64,000 nt of DNA. It comes from Rhizobium sp. BK376 (lineage in GTDB: Bacteria; Pseudomonadota; Alphaproteobacteria; Rhizobiales; Rhizobiaceae). The stretch lies in contig NZ_SLZG01000018.1 in NCBI RefSeq assembly GCF_004341625.1, forward strand, positions 1 to 64,000, read 5' to 3'. Position 1 is the first letter of the stretch, and each line of letters begins with the position of its first letter. The position numbers were made by a program, and so were the translations under genes. Positions 51,635-61,101 of this stretch are shown piece after piece. The notes under the pieces are model-generated. The model ran no database searches. It saw only the letters and a list, made by a program, of their open reading frames with translations, and was not told the origin of the DNA.

Positions 51635-52032
51635 TGGCGACCCAGGAAATGGAGCAGGCGCTGCAGCAGCTGAATGAGGCCGTCACGGCAGTCACTACGG
51701 CCGCAGCCCATGCGCCTGATGTGGCGAGCGCTGCCACCGGTGGCGTCATCGATCCGCTCGTCTTCGAACTTGCGATCTTCGTGCTGTCGATCTTCGTCGG
51801 CTATTACGTCGTCTGGTCGGTCACGCCGGCGCTGCATACGCCGCTGATGGCCGTCACCAATGCTATTTCATCCGTCATTGTGGTCGGCGCGCTACTCGCG
51901 GTCGGGATATCGGCAAGCGGGCTTGCGACGGGCTTCGGCTTCGTCGCGCTGGTCCTGGTGTCCGTCAATATCTTCGGCGGCTTTCTTGTGACCCAGCGAA
52001 TGCTGGCGATGTACAAGAAGAAAGACAAGTGA
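51634..52032 (+). CDS. pntAB: NAD(P) transhydrogenase subunit alpha, part 2 (membrane)
   Basis: A 132-residue membrane subunit with three hydrophobic helices: LVFELAIFVLSIFVGYYVVW, AISSVIVVGALLAVGI and FVALVLVSVNIFGGFLV. The last two match the transhydrogenase alpha-2 family, which builds part of the proton channel. The ATG at 51634 overlaps the pntAA stop; a GTG three bases earlier is possible. Followed by pntB after seven bases. Confidence 0.93.
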   Translation: MATQEMEQALQQLNEAVTAVTTAAAHAPDVASAATGGVIDPLVFELAIFVLSIFVGYYVVWSVTPALHTPLMAVTNAISSVIVVGALLAVGISASGLATGFGFVALVLVSVNIFGGFLVTQRMLAMYKKKDK

Positions 52033-52039
52033 GCCCGGC

Positions 52040-53437
52040 ATGCTGAGCAATATTGCAGCCTTCCTCTATCTCGTGTCGGGCGTCCTCTTCATTCTGGCGC
52101 TGCGCGGCCTTTCGCATCCCTCCACCAGCCGCAAGGGCAATCTCTACGGCATGGCCGGTATGACGATCGCCATCCTCACCACGCTGGCGCTGGCGACACC
52201 CTCCTTCGGCGGTCTCGTGCTGATCGTCCTCGGCATCGCGATCGGCGGCGGGGCAGGGGCCTATATCGCCCGCGTCATTCCGATGACCTCTATGCCGCAG
52301 CTGGTCGCCGCCTTTCACTCGCTGGTCGGCCTTGCCGCCGTGCTGGTGGCTGCGGCCGCGCTCTATACGCCGTCCTCCTTCGGCATCGGCGAAATCGGCC
52401 AGATCCATACCGAAGCGCGCATCGAAATGGCGCTTGGCGTGGCGATCGGCGCACTGACCTTCACCGGCTCGATCATCGCCTTCCTGAAGCTTGACGGGCG
52501 CATGTCGGGCAAGCCGATCATGCTGCCGGCGCGGCACGTCATCAATGCCGCCCTGCTGGCATTGATCGTCCTCTTCATCATTGTGCTTGCCGTTACCGAG
52601 AGCCATTTCGCCTTCTGGGCCATCGTTGCCCTAGCGCTTGCGCTCGGCGTTCTGCTGATCGTGCCGATCGGCGGCGCGGATATGCCCGTCGTCGTGTCGA
52701 TGCTCAATTCCTATTCGGGATGGGCGGCAGCCGGCATCGGCTTCACGCTCGGCAATCTGGCGCTGATCGTGACCGGCGCGCTCGTCGGCTCGTCGGGTGC
52801 GATCCTGTCCTACATCATGTGCAAGGGCATGAACCGCTCCTTCATCTCGGTCATCCTCGGCGGCTTCGGCGGCGAGGTTTCGTCCGGCGCTGCCGACGAT
52901 ATCGACCGGACCGTGAAGCTCGGCTCGGCCGAGGACGCGGCCTATCTGATGGCGAATGCCTCGAAGGTGATCATCGTGCCGGGTTACGGCATGGCGGTCG
53001 CGCAGGCGCAGCATGCACTGAGAGAAATGGCCGACAGGCTGAAGGCGCATGGCGTCGAGGTAAAATATGCCATCCATCCTGTCGCCGGCCGCATGCCGGG
53101 CCACATGAACGTGCTGCTCGCCGAAGCCAATGTTCCCTATGACGAGGTCTTCGAGCTGGAAGACATCAATTCGGAATTCGCCCAGGCCGATGTCGCCTAT
53201 GTCATCGGCGCCAACGACGTCACCAATCCGGCGGCACGCGACGACAAGACCTCGCCGATCTACGGCATGCCGATCCTCGACGTCGACAGGGCCAAGACCT
53301 GCCTCTTCGTCAAGCGCTCGCTCGGCTCCGGCTATGCCGGCATCGACAACACGCTGTTCTACAAGGACGGCACGATGATGCTGTTGGGAGACGCCAAGAA
53401 GATGACCGAGGACATCGTCAAGGCGATGAACGAGTAA
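52040..53437 (+). CDS. pntB: NAD(P) transhydrogenase subunit beta
   Basis: A 465-residue protein. The N-terminal half has about eight hydrophobic helices of the proton channel and the C-terminal third is the NADP(H)-binding domain (dIII). GYGMAVAQAQHALREMADRLKAHGVEVKYAIHPVAGRMPGHMNVLLAEA is the conserved NADP(H)-binding block; IGANDVTNPAA and KRSLGSGYAGIDNTLFYKD follow, as in E. coli PntB. Third and last gene of the transhydrogenase operon. Confidence 0.96.
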   Translation: MLSNIAAFLYLVSGVLFILALRGLSHPSTSRKGNLYGMAGMTIAILTTLALATPSFGGLVLIVLGIAIGGGAGAYIARVIPMTSMPQLVAAFHSLVGLAAVLVAAAALYTPSSFGIGEIGQIHTEARIEMALGVAIGALTFTGSIIAFLKLDGRMSGKPIMLPARHVINAALLALIVLFIIVLAVTESHFAFWAIVALALALGVLLIVPIGGADMPVVVSMLNSYSGWAAAGIGFTLGNLALIVTGALVGSSGAILSYIMCKGMNRSFISVILGGFGGEVSSGAADDIDRTVKLGSAEDAAYLMANASKVIIVPGYGMAVAQAQHALREMADRLKAHGVEVKYAIHPVAGRMPGHMNVLLAEANVPYDEVFELEDINSEFAQADVAYVIGANDVTNPAARDDKTSPIYGMPILDVDRAKTCLFVKRSLGSGYAGIDNTLFYKDGTMMLLGDAKKMTEDIVKAMNE

Positions 53438-53497
53438 CGGCGAGGCGACGAAGGGCGAGGTTTCCCGGTTTCGGCCGTCGAGGTCGATTCTGCGGAA

Positions 53498-54070
53498 TCA
53501 TTCCCGTTGCGGTTTCCGCCCGATCAATTCACGGATGTCGGCTGCGACTTCGGACATGTCGTTGTTCAACTGATGGTCGCGTCCTGGGAGCTTGCGCACC
53601 GCGGCCTGCGGGATCGCTTTCGCGATCAGGTCGACATGCCCGGCGGGAACGATCTCATCCGCGTCGCCCTGATAAAGATAGACGGGCGATTGAGCGGGCA
53701 GCTTCGCGCCGAGGTCCGGTTCGGGCTTGATATCCTCGCTCGGCCAACCTCCCTCGCCGATGAACGGCATCGAGACCAGGAAAATGCCGGCCGGTGACTG
53801 CTTCGGCGGTTCGGCTGCAAGGCTATGGACAAGGATGGTGGCGCCGATCGAATGGCCGACCAGAATGGCTCCTCTATCCAGTTTGTCCAACTCCTTGTGG
53901 AGTGCTGCACTCCAGCGCGCAAATTCGGGATTATCTTCGTCCGGCATGCGCGGATAGCGAATCTCGTAGTCAGGCCCAAGCTCCTGCTCGAGGTTTGCGA
54001 CCAGTTTGCTGTCCCATTCGTCATGCGCGTTTTCGCCGCCGCCCTGGACGAACAGAAGCTGTCTCGTCAT
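53498..54070 (-). CDS. Alpha/beta hydrolase of the RBBP9/YdeN type
   Basis: A 190-residue serine hydrolase. Nucleophile elbow GHSIGA at about 72-77, an Asp in GDADEIVPAGH and the catalytic His in GRDHQLNND complete the triad. VQGGGENAHDEWDSKL at the N terminus is typical of this small family. Substrate unknown, cytosolic. Single-gene unit convergent with the transhydrogenase operon. Confidence 0.88.
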   Translation of the reverse strand: MTRQLLFVQGGGENAHDEWDSKLVANLEQELGPDYEIRYPRMPDEDNPEFARWSAALHKELDKLDRGAILVGHSIGATILVHSLAAEPPKQSPAGIFLVSMPFIGEGGWPSEDIKPEPDLGAKLPAQSPVYLYQGDADEIVPAGHVDLIAKAIPQAAVRKLPGRDHQLNNDMSEVAADIRELIGRKPQRE

Positions 54071-54290
54071 GGCCTATTCCTCACTTTGATAGGGCGCTCT
54101 AAGCAGGACCGTGATCGCGGTTCCGAATCTTCGAGCAGTTGAATTGAAGCAAGGTCGAACGCGAAGCATTAGCGCGACAAAGCGAGGACAATCTCCCATG
54201 GCCCCCTTCCGCTTCTTAAAAGTATCATAAGAAAGGGTTAAGCGAGACGCATTGTGTGCACAGTGCTGTAACAGCTTAGAGGGGCGATTA

Positions 54291-54328
54291 TTGGTCCCTT
54301 AAGCTATTGGGGCCAAAATGGTCCCCAA
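54291..54328 (+). promoter_or_regulatory. GGTCCC boxes upstream of the second GGDEF-EAL gene
   Basis: TTGGTCCC at 54291-54298 and TGGTCCCC at 54319-54326 are 27 bases apart; the second forms an imperfect dyad with TTGGGGCCA at 54307-54315. In reverse complement they read GGGACCAA and GGGGACCA, matching GGGACCAA at 46459-46466. The rest of the 278-base gap 54071-54348 shows nothing clear. Confidence 0.42.
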
Positions 54329-54348
54329 ACTCCAAATTCTTTTACGTG

Positions 54349-56535
54349 ATGATTTTGAAAATGCAGGGATCGACGAAATTTGAAGAATTTGTCGGCGCTG
54401 TCGCCAATCTGCACGAAGCGGAGTCAGAGCAGGACATTTTTTTGGCATTTCACGCCGCATGTGAAAGCGTGGCCGGGCCTTTGGCCCTTTGCGGCTATGT
54501 GGTGGCGCGCAACGGCAAGACGGTGCGCGAGGTAGCGCAGGTCGGTGATCTCAATTTGCCCGCGGGCACGGCACTCCCAAACACCGATTGGTTGATCGAG
54601 GGCGTCGAATTTCCGATCAGCCAGGCCGCCAACGGATCGCCGATCCTTGCCCAGCCGCTTGTCAGCGGAGCCCGCGTGGTGGGTGGCGTCATCCTTGCCG
54701 GAAGCGGCCTTGTGAGCCCGGAGAGCCTGCTCCGCTGCAGCCGGCTTACGCGCTTCTGCGCCGGTGCCATCGTCGCCTTTCACGAGCGGCGCTTGTCGCA
54801 GATGGTGCTCGAAGCTCTGGAGGAGAGCGAAGAGGCGATTTCGTTCTACGACGCCAATGACGGCATCGTTTTCACCAACAATGCCTATCACCGGGTTTTC
54901 CCGCATTACCCCGAACCCTCGCAATTGCTGGGCCGGAACCATCTCGACCTCTACCGGATGGATCTCGATGCCGGGATCATCGACGATCCGCTGGCGCGCA
55001 ACGATCCGGAAGCTTATCTCGCCAAGCGCAAGCAGATGGCCGAAGTTCTGGTCGCGCGTCAGCGCGAGATCCAGAAGATCAGCTCCAAGACCTATATCTA
55101 TACGCGCTCCCGCTCGAATACCGGGGCGACCATGTCGCGGCGGATCGACATCAGCGAGCAGGCGTCGACAGAGGCCCGCCTGCGCGAACGGGAGCGGGAA
55201 CTCCATACCCTGGCGTTCCAGGATCCGCTCACCGGCCTGTTCAATCGCGCCTATCTGCTCAATCTGATCGGCGACCTGCAGAGCCGCTTGCGCGAGGGCT
55301 CGCTCGAGCAGATGGCCGTCTTTCTCGTCGATCTCAACGGCTTCAAATTCGTCAACGACACCTATGGCCACGATTGCGGCGATTTCGTTCTCAAGGTCGT
55401 GGCGGAACGCCTGAGCAAGATGGTGTCGGAAGGCGACGCCGTGGTCCGGCTCGGCGGCGACGAATTCGTCATCATTTTCGAGCGCGCCCTTGTCCCAGCC
55501 GAGCTTGCCGCGACCGCCGACGCCATCATTGCCGAACTGGCCCAACCGGTCGAATATGGGGACGTGGTTCTGACGACGGGAACGAGCGTCGGAATTGCCG
55601 TCCGCGCGGGTAAGGACGCCGATCTCGGCACCGTCATCGCCGACGCCGATCTGGCGATGTACGAAGTCAAGAAGATGAAGTGCAGCGCCCATATGTTCTT
55701 CGATCCGGGCATGCGGGCCGGCATGCTGGAGCGCTTGAACCTGCTGGAAGACCTGCGCAACGCATTGCGCGAAGGCGAATTCGAACTCTACTACCAACCG
55801 CAGTTCAGCACTGCGATGCCGCATCTCGTTGGTTTCGAAGCCCTGGTCCGTTGGCATCACCCGACGCGCGGGCTGGTGTCCCCGGGCGTATTCATTCCGC
55901 TCATGGAGGAATACGGCCTGATCGAGGCCCTTGGCGAGTGGGTGCTGCGGACGGCCTGCACGGAAGCGGCACGCTGGCCGGGCGAGTTGCACGTTGCCGT
56001 CAATGTGTCGCCTCTGCAGGTCCGCAACGGCCGGTTCTCGCTGATCCTCAGCGATACGCTGCTGCGCACCGGCCTTGCGCCGCACCGGCTGGAGCTGGAA
56101 ATCACCGAATCCGTCTTCATCGATGATGAAGCCGGGACGCGCGCGCAGCTGGAACTCTGGAAGTCGCTCGGCGTGCGCATCGCTCTCGACGATTTCGGCA
56201 GCGGCTATTCAAGCCTCGGCTATCTGAACGCGTTTCCGATCGACAAGATCAAGATTGATCGCGGCTTCCTTGGCAAGCTGAACCCCGACAATCCCGATGA
56301 AGCGGCAGACATCATCCTGCGCACCATCATCGATCTCGGCCGTGCGCTCGATATGACGGTGACCGCAGAAGGCGTAGAGCGAGCCGACCAGCTCGAATTC
56401 CTGAGCGAACGCCGTTGCTCCGAGGTTCAGGGATATCTGCTCGGAAGGCCGATGCCGGTGGAACAAGCACGGCTGCTGTTTGGGGCAAACGACCGATCGT
56501 CCGAAACGGATTCCCAGTGCATTGAGCTGGCGTAG
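54349..56535 (+). CDS. GAF/PAS-GGDEF-EAL protein
   Basis: A soluble protein of 728 residues if translation starts at ATG 54349 (ATG 54361 is an alternative; no strong ribosome site marks either). An N-terminal GAF-like region (about 5-145) and a PAS-like region (about 155-265, AISFYDANDGIVFTNNAYHRVF) precede the GGDEF domain, with intact GGDEF at about 369-373, and an EAL domain with intact EAL at about 497-499 and DDFGSGYSSLGYL. Both synthesis and hydrolysis of c-di-GMP are plausible. It has no membrane segments, unlike the protein at 46569. Confidence 0.92.
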   Translation: MILKMQGSTKFEEFVGAVANLHEAESEQDIFLAFHAACESVAGPLALCGYVVARNGKTVREVAQVGDLNLPAGTALPNTDWLIEGVEFPISQAANGSPILAQPLVSGARVVGGVILAGSGLVSPESLLRCSRLTRFCAGAIVAFHERRLSQMVLEALEESEEAISFYDANDGIVFTNNAYHRVFPHYPEPSQLLGRNHLDLYRMDLDAGIIDDPLARNDPEAYLAKRKQMAEVLVARQREIQKISSKTYIYTRSRSNTGATMSRRIDISEQASTEARLRERERELHTLAFQDPLTGLFNRAYLLNLIGDLQSRLREGSLEQMAVFLVDLNGFKFVNDTYGHDCGDFVLKVVAERLSKMVSEGDAVVRLGGDEFVIIFERALVPAELAATADAIIAELAQPVEYGDVVLTTGTSVGIAVRAGKDADLGTVIADADLAMYEVKKMKCSAHMFFDPGMRAGMLERLNLLEDLRNALREGEFELYYQPQFSTAMPHLVGFEALVRWHHPTRGLVSPGVFIPLMEEYGLIEALGEWVLRTACTEAARWPGELHVAVNVSPLQVRNGRFSLILSDTLLRTGLAPHRLELEITESVFIDDEAGTRAQLELWKSLGVRIALDDFGSGYSSLGYLNAFPIDKIKIDRGFLGKLNPDNPDEAADIILRTIIDLGRALDMTVTAEGVERADQLEFLSERRCSEVQGYLLGRPMPVEQARLLFGANDRSSETDSQCIELA

Positions 56536-56567
56536 CCAGCTGTCGCCATCCAGTCTCTCTCTGCGTG

Positions 56568-58238
56568 TCAGCTATGAGTCCCGGCTTTCTGCTCAACAGC
56601 GCTGCGCTGCGCCATCAATACCCAGAGCAGGCCTTCCGGCAGGAAGTCGACCTGGACCATGCCGCCGAAGGCGGCGGCCGCGTGCGTCTTGATGATCGTC
56701 GTGCCGAAACCGGTGTGCAGGGGTGTCTTGACCGTCGGACCGTTCATCTCCTCCCAGCTGAAGCGGATCATCGGCGCAGCGCCCTCTTCGACGTCGGTCC
56801 AGCTGATGCGGATGCGGCCCTCGGGGGCCGAGAGCGCACCGTATTTCACGGAATTGGTCGCCAGTTCGTGAAGGGTCAGTCCGAGGTTCTGCACGGCTTC
56901 TGGCCTCAGCAGGATATCATGTCCCTCGACCTGAAGCTGCTGCGGGTCCTGCAGGAAGTTCGCAAGGTGAAGATTGATGACGCGGCGGAGCGAGACGCCC
57001 GACCATTGCTCGCTCGTCAGAATTTCGATCGAGCGCGCAAGGCCGTCCAGGCGGTCGGCCACGGCCTTCTGGAATGTGTCGACGCTGTCCGTCTGCTTGG
57101 CAAGCTGGCGCATCATCGCCTGGGCCAGCGCCAGCAGGTTCTTCGTGCGGTGGACGAGTTCATGCATGACGAGGTGAAGCCGATCCTCGGTCTCGCTGCG
57201 GTCGAACGACGCATTGGAGAGCGCGACGGCCACCTGGTTGGCCTCGACGACGCTGGTTTCGATCGGAGCGACGATCTCGCCACGGCCCATCCGGTTGGCC
57301 ATGTCGGCAATATCCTGAATTGTCGTGCGGACCTGGCGGGCGAGGGCGTAAACGGCAATCAGCGCAATGAGAAGCAGCAGGATGCCGCCATAGACCAGGA
57401 AACGCCAGATGTTGGCGATGGAGTCCTGGACCGATGCAATCGGCCCCCACACGACCGTCTTCCACGCCCATCCAGGCACCTGGGCGTAGCCAAGCAGGTC
57501 CCGCGGCATGGTATAGTCATTCTGATAGATGCCGCTGCTCAGTCCCAGCGCCGGCAGTATATCCTTCTTGAAGAGCGTCCCGGCTGCAAGATGGTCGGCT
57601 CCAATGGAGGCAACGACGTGTCCGGTGCCGTCGAGCACCGCCGCCGACCAGCCGGGCGCCATTCCGTCGGTTGTCAGCAGCCGACCCAACTCCTCGGCAT
57701 TCTGCGTCATGATCAGGGCAGCGCCGGAGGGCGATGTCGCAAGCGGCATGGTCACGTTGAAGACATATGCGCCGCTGGTCGAGCCCAGGAAGACATCCGA
57801 AACCTCGGTCCTTCGCGAATCGAGCGCGTGCTTGAGCGCGGGTATGTTCGACATCTTCTTCAGCGGTGTGCCATAGGACCGGCGGGTGTTGAGCAGCTGC
57901 TGGCCGTCTGAGTCAACAAGAAGAACGAACATCGAATCAGAGCCGAGTGCGGTCAGCGTCCGATCATGAAAGGCTGCCAGATCGCCTCGCTCCAGTTCGG
58001 GGGAGGTCGCGAGCAGCCGAAGCGTCGTCGACATGTCCTGCAGCTGCCGATCGATGCTGCGGGCAATTGCAATGGCATCCTGGACCGTGTCGCGGCGAAG
58101 AACGTCACGCTGGCTGTCCTCCAGCTGGACAAGCAGCAGGGCCACGAACGCCAGAATAGGCAACGCGATCGCCAATGCGATTGCGATGAGATAGGCGCCT
58201 ATTGTTGCCCTCGGAAACAGTCTTAACTTCTTGCCCAT
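56568..58238 (-). CDS. HWE family sensor histidine kinase with extracytoplasmic sensor
   Basis: A 556-residue kinase. Two membrane helices (about 12-38 and 278-300) bracket a periplasmic dCache-like sensor (40-275). A HAMP-like segment follows, then the HWE phosphoacceptor box MHELVHRTKN (His363), typical of this family instead of the HisKA motif, and a catalytic domain with LTLHELATNSVKYGAL (N box) and the WxE motif SWEEMNG. HWE kinases are abundant in rhizobia, often working with stand-alone receivers. No response regulator lies next to it. Confidence 0.9.
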   Translation of the reverse strand: MGKKLRLFPRATIGAYLIAIALAIALPILAFVALLLVQLEDSQRDVLRRDTVQDAIAIARSIDRQLQDMSTTLRLLATSPELERGDLAAFHDRTLTALGSDSMFVLLVDSDGQQLLNTRRSYGTPLKKMSNIPALKHALDSRRTEVSDVFLGSTSGAYVFNVTMPLATSPSGAALIMTQNAEELGRLLTTDGMAPGWSAAVLDGTGHVVASIGADHLAAGTLFKKDILPALGLSSGIYQNDYTMPRDLLGYAQVPGWAWKTVVWGPIASVQDSIANIWRFLVYGGILLLLIALIAVYALARQVRTTIQDIADMANRMGRGEIVAPIETSVVEANQVAVALSNASFDRSETEDRLHLVMHELVHRTKNLLALAQAMMRQLAKQTDSVDTFQKAVADRLDGLARSIEILTSEQWSGVSLRRVINLHLANFLQDPQQLQVEGHDILLRPEAVQNLGLTLHELATNSVKYGALSAPEGRIRISWTDVEEGAAPMIRFSWEEMNGPTVKTPLHTGFGTTIIKTHAAAAFGGMVQVDFLPEGLLWVLMAQRSAVEQKAGTHS

Positions 58239-58469
58239 GAATGCGATCAGCCGCTTGCCTTCCGGCCTCCATCATTCACGTCAACAGTCGGACTGGTTTT
58301 CGCCATCATGTCGAACGCCCCCATTACCCACAGACAGCAAGCTATCCAACAGCATGTTAGGGCTCGATAAATTGCGTTGCAACATGCGAAAAGAGACCAC
58401 CGCGATTTGACGGGGGATGTTGCGGATATGTCGCCGGAAGGTAAGAGACACGGACCTCGTTGCAGACGC

Positions 58470-59546
58470 TCAGGCGGCTGAGAAACGGGAGAGCCGGAAT
58501 GGCGCAAGCAGGCTGTCGCGTCTTTCGCCGAGGACCTCGTCGGCCGCCAGCTGGCCGACCAGCGCTGCGAGCGTAATCCCCGAATGCATCACGGTCAGAT
58601 AGAGGCCGGCGACGGCATCTGAAGGCCCGATGATCGGAAAGCCGTCCTTCGGCGTCGGGCGGTAGCCCACCGTGAAGAAATCAAGCTCGAGACCGTCCGC
58701 ATCGCGCAGCATCGCCTTCACCTTGGCAAAGAGCGCGTCGGCCACCTTTTGCGGTTCATCGCCGGGATCACTGCCGCCGAAGTCGCTTCCGGCGATGATG
58801 CGTCCTTCAGCCGTCTGGCGCATATGCAGCTGCGGGGCGATAACCAGGCCATTGAGCAGCGTCGTATGGGGTCGGGAATGGACGATGAGGCCGGGCGGTG
58901 TTTCCAGCGGCACATCCACACCGACGGATGCCGCAAGCCCTGATGTGCCGGCGCCGGCCGCGAGAACGACATGATCGGCGGAAAGCCTGCCGTGCGAGGT
59001 CTCTATCCCGACGATCCTGCCATTTTCCATCAGCAGTCGTTCGACTTCGACATCCTGCAGGAAGGTCGTGCCATAGCGGAAGGCATCGGCAAGCATCAGC
59101 CTCGCAGCCGCGACCGGCTCGACGGCCCCTTCCTCGGCAATATGCAGGGCAAGGTCGGGCAGTTCAGTAATGCCGGGCTCGATGACGGCGCTCTCTTCTT
59201 GGGTCACGCGCCTGACGCCATATCCCCAGCCGCCATGCTCGGTGGCATAGGTTTCCAGCTGATCCGGGGGCAGATCCCAGCAGAGACCGCCGCACCAGTT
59301 GAGCGGCAGCCCCGGCAGTTCCTCGGCAAGTCTCTTCCATTCCGTCATCGCATGGCTGCGGAAACGGAAATAGAATTCCGGATTGCCCCAGCTTGCGTTG
59401 ATCCAGGCAAAGGAATTCGGCGTCGCCTCGCCGCCCGGTTTCTTGGCGATGACGGTGACGGAGGCGCCGCGTCTTGCAAGATGCCATGCGATGGAGGCAC
59501 CGATGATGCCGGCGCCGATAACGATGATTTTTTGAGAAGAGGGCAT
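58470..59546 (-). CDS. FAD-dependent amino acid oxidoreductase (DadA/glycine oxidase-like)
   Basis: A 358-residue protein with an N-terminal FAD-binding GxGxxG (VIGAGIIGASIAWHLARRGASVTVI, about 9-33), VVLAAGAGTSGLA in the middle, and YRPTPKDGFPIIG and LTVMHSGITLAALVGQLAADEVLG near the end, all DAO-family motifs. It probably oxidises D-amino acids, sarcosine or a related amine. No signal peptide. It is convergent with no gene; a 231-base gap separates it from the kinase. Confidence 0.9.
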   Translation of the reverse strand: MPSSQKIIVIGAGIIGASIAWHLARRGASVTVIAKKPGGEATPNSFAWINASWGNPEFYFRFRSHAMTEWKRLAEELPGLPLNWCGGLCWDLPPDQLETYATEHGGWGYGVRRVTQEESAVIEPGITELPDLALHIAEEGAVEPVAAARLMLADAFRYGTTFLQDVEVERLLMENGRIVGIETSHGRLSADHVVLAAGAGTSGLAASVGVDVPLETPPGLIVHSRPHTTLLNGLVIAPQLHMRQTAEGRIIAGSDFGGSDPGDEPQKVADALFAKVKAMLRDADGLELDFFTVGYRPTPKDGFPIIGPSDAVAGLYLTVMHSGITLAALVGQLAADEVLGERRDSLLAPFRLSRFSAA

Positions 59547-59665
59547 GCTTTTCAGCGTCCTTTGCGCGTCATGTTTGACGAGCGGCGCTGTTGGGGAGAG
59601 CGCCGCCGATATCGCGGCACCTGAAAATCAGGCGCCGCCTACGGAACGCAGGCGGCGAATCTCAA

Positions 59666-60541
59666 TCAGCTGGTGCGAACGCGTGCCAGGCCATCCTTGG
59701 CCGGCTGGTAGCTCGGGTCAAGATTGATTGCATGCTGATAGGAGCGGGCCGCCTTGGCCTTGTCACCCTTGCGCTCGTAAATGAGCGCCTGGTTTGCCCA
59801 GGATTCGGCAATCTTGTCGTTGAGCTCGATGGCGTGGTTGAAGTCGGCGAAGGCGTTGTCGTCGTCGTTCAGCGCCACGTAGGACGTGCCACGGCCGTTA
59901 TAGGGCTCCGGAGAATTAGGAGCCAGCGAGATGGCCTTCGAGAAGTCCTCGATCGCCTTATCCTGTTGGTTGCGCTTCTGGTAGATCAGGCCGCGGCCGT
60001 GATAGGCGCGCCCATCCGTGGTGCCGAGCTGGATCGCCTTGGAGAAATCGTTGAAGGCGTCGTCGTCGCGGCCTGCGCTGCGATAGATGTTGCCGCGACC
60101 GATATAGGCGACGTCGTAGTTCGGATTGATCTGCAGGGCCATGTTGTAGTCTGCAACCGCCTCGGGCTGCTTGCCCATGTTGCGGTAGACCAGCGCGCGG
60201 TTGGCGTAGGCCTGGTAGAATTTCGGATTCAGCTGGATCGCCTGGTTGAAGTCTGCGAGCGAACGGCTGAATTCACCGGCGCGTCCATAGGCGGAGCCGC
60301 GGACGTTATAGCCTTCCGGATCCTGAGGATTGGCATTGATGACCGAGGTCAGCGAAGCGATGTTTTCCTGAGACCCTTGCGCCTTGTCGATTCGGATGAC
60401 GGTGTCGGCGTTGTTCGTCTGGCAGCCTGCAAGACAAATGGCACCAAGAAGCGCCATGATCGGCAAGGAGGCAAAGCGCCTCTTCGAAAGAGAATTAAAC
60501 GGTTTCGAAGAAACGGTCGCTTGGATATTCGTGACTGCCAT
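59666..60541 (-). CDS. TPR-repeat lipoprotein (NlpI-like)
   Basis: A 291-residue protein with a lipobox (ICLAGC, modified Cys at about 40) and about six tetratricopeptide repeats, each beginning near AY..RG: PEGYNVRGSAYGRAGEFSRS, AYANRALVYRNMGKQPEA, AYIGRGNIYRSAGRDDDA, AYHGRGLIYQKRNQQDKA, PYNGRGTSYVALNDDDNA, SWANQALIYERKGDKAKA. It belongs to the rhizobial TPR lipoproteins, anchored in the periplasm and likely a scaffold for envelope proteins. ATG 60541 is chosen; an earlier ATG exists. Confidence 0.9.
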   Translation of the reverse strand: MAVTNIQATVSSKPFNSLSKRRFASLPIMALLGAICLAGCQTNNADTVIRIDKAQGSQENIASLTSVINANPQDPEGYNVRGSAYGRAGEFSRSLADFNQAIQLNPKFYQAYANRALVYRNMGKQPEAVADYNMALQINPNYDVAYIGRGNIYRSAGRDDDAFNDFSKAIQLGTTDGRAYHGRGLIYQKRNQQDKAIEDFSKAISLAPNSPEPYNGRGTSYVALNDDDNAFADFNHAIELNDKIAESWANQALIYERKGDKAKAARSYQHAINLDPSYQPAKDGLARVRTS

Positions 60542-60606
60542 TATCGGGTTCGCTTTCCCCATACGTCATATCAGTTTCGTCTGATATACATTATCAGAGA
60601 CAAATC

Positions 60607-60638
60607 AAAAAGGCGGCGGCGAACGATTCGCCCCCGCC
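60607..60638 (-). terminator. Rho-independent terminator after rpsU (minus strand)
   Basis: Read on the minus strand: a twelve-base arm GGCGGGGGCGAA, loop TCG, and TTCGCCGCCGCC with one mismatch, followed by TTTTT (60611-60607). Confidence 0.88.
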
Positions 60639-60674
60639 AGACAAGTGCATCTGAAAACGTCGAAATAACGACAA

Positions 60675-60887
60675 TTAACGCGCGACAACACCTTCGCGCT
60701 GTGCACGCTTGCGTGCCAGCTTACGAACGCGACGAACAGCTTCTGCCTTTTCGCGAGCGCGCTTCTGCGAGGGCTTCTCGTAGTAATCGCGCATCTTCAT
60801 TTCGCGGAAAATGCCTTCGCGCTGCATCTTCTTCTTCAGAGCGCGGAGAGCCTGGTCAACATTGTTATCGCGGACAAGTACCTGCAC
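60675..60887 (-). CDS. rpsU: Ribosomal protein bS21
   Basis: A 70-residue basic protein beginning QVLVRDNNVDQALRALKKK and ending in a run of Arg/Lys (RKLARKRAQREG), the standard S21 sequence. It binds the 30S subunit near the anti-Shine-Dalgarno end of 16S rRNA. The GTG start at 60885-60887 is set by the conserved first residues, and AGGA lies upstream; a longer open frame to 60974 is not part of the gene. Followed by a strong terminator, as expected for a single-gene ribosomal unit. Confidence 0.95.
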   Translation of the reverse strand: MQVLVRDNNVDQALRALKKKMQREGIFREMKMRDYYEKPSQKRAREKAEAVRRVRKLARKRAQREGVVAR

Positions 60888-61011
60888 GTGAAATCCCGTT
60901 CCTTTGGTTTTGGTTGTCAGCCGGCGGAAATCAGCAATTTCCGGGGGCAATAAAATAGTGTTCGCTAGGCCCATGACCTTGCGATTGGTAGGGCGAGATA
61001 ACAGATCACCT

Positions 61012-61017
61012 TGTCAA
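61012..61017 (-). promoter_or_regulatory. Candidate -35 element of rpsU
   Basis: TTGACA on the minus strand, about 125 bases upstream of the rpsU start, in a region without genes. A matching -10 is not clear. Confidence 0.35.
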
Positions 61018-61101
61018 AGTCCAGCCGGAACCTGGGGTTTTAGGGCGGAAAAACGGAGGCATTTGGCCTTTCTGCCCCAAACATCCTGATTGGAACGGAA
61101 T

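Noticed and set aside
54424..56085. A 553-codon open frame on the - strand
   Set aside because: Antisense to the GGDEF-EAL gene, which has all catalytic motifs.
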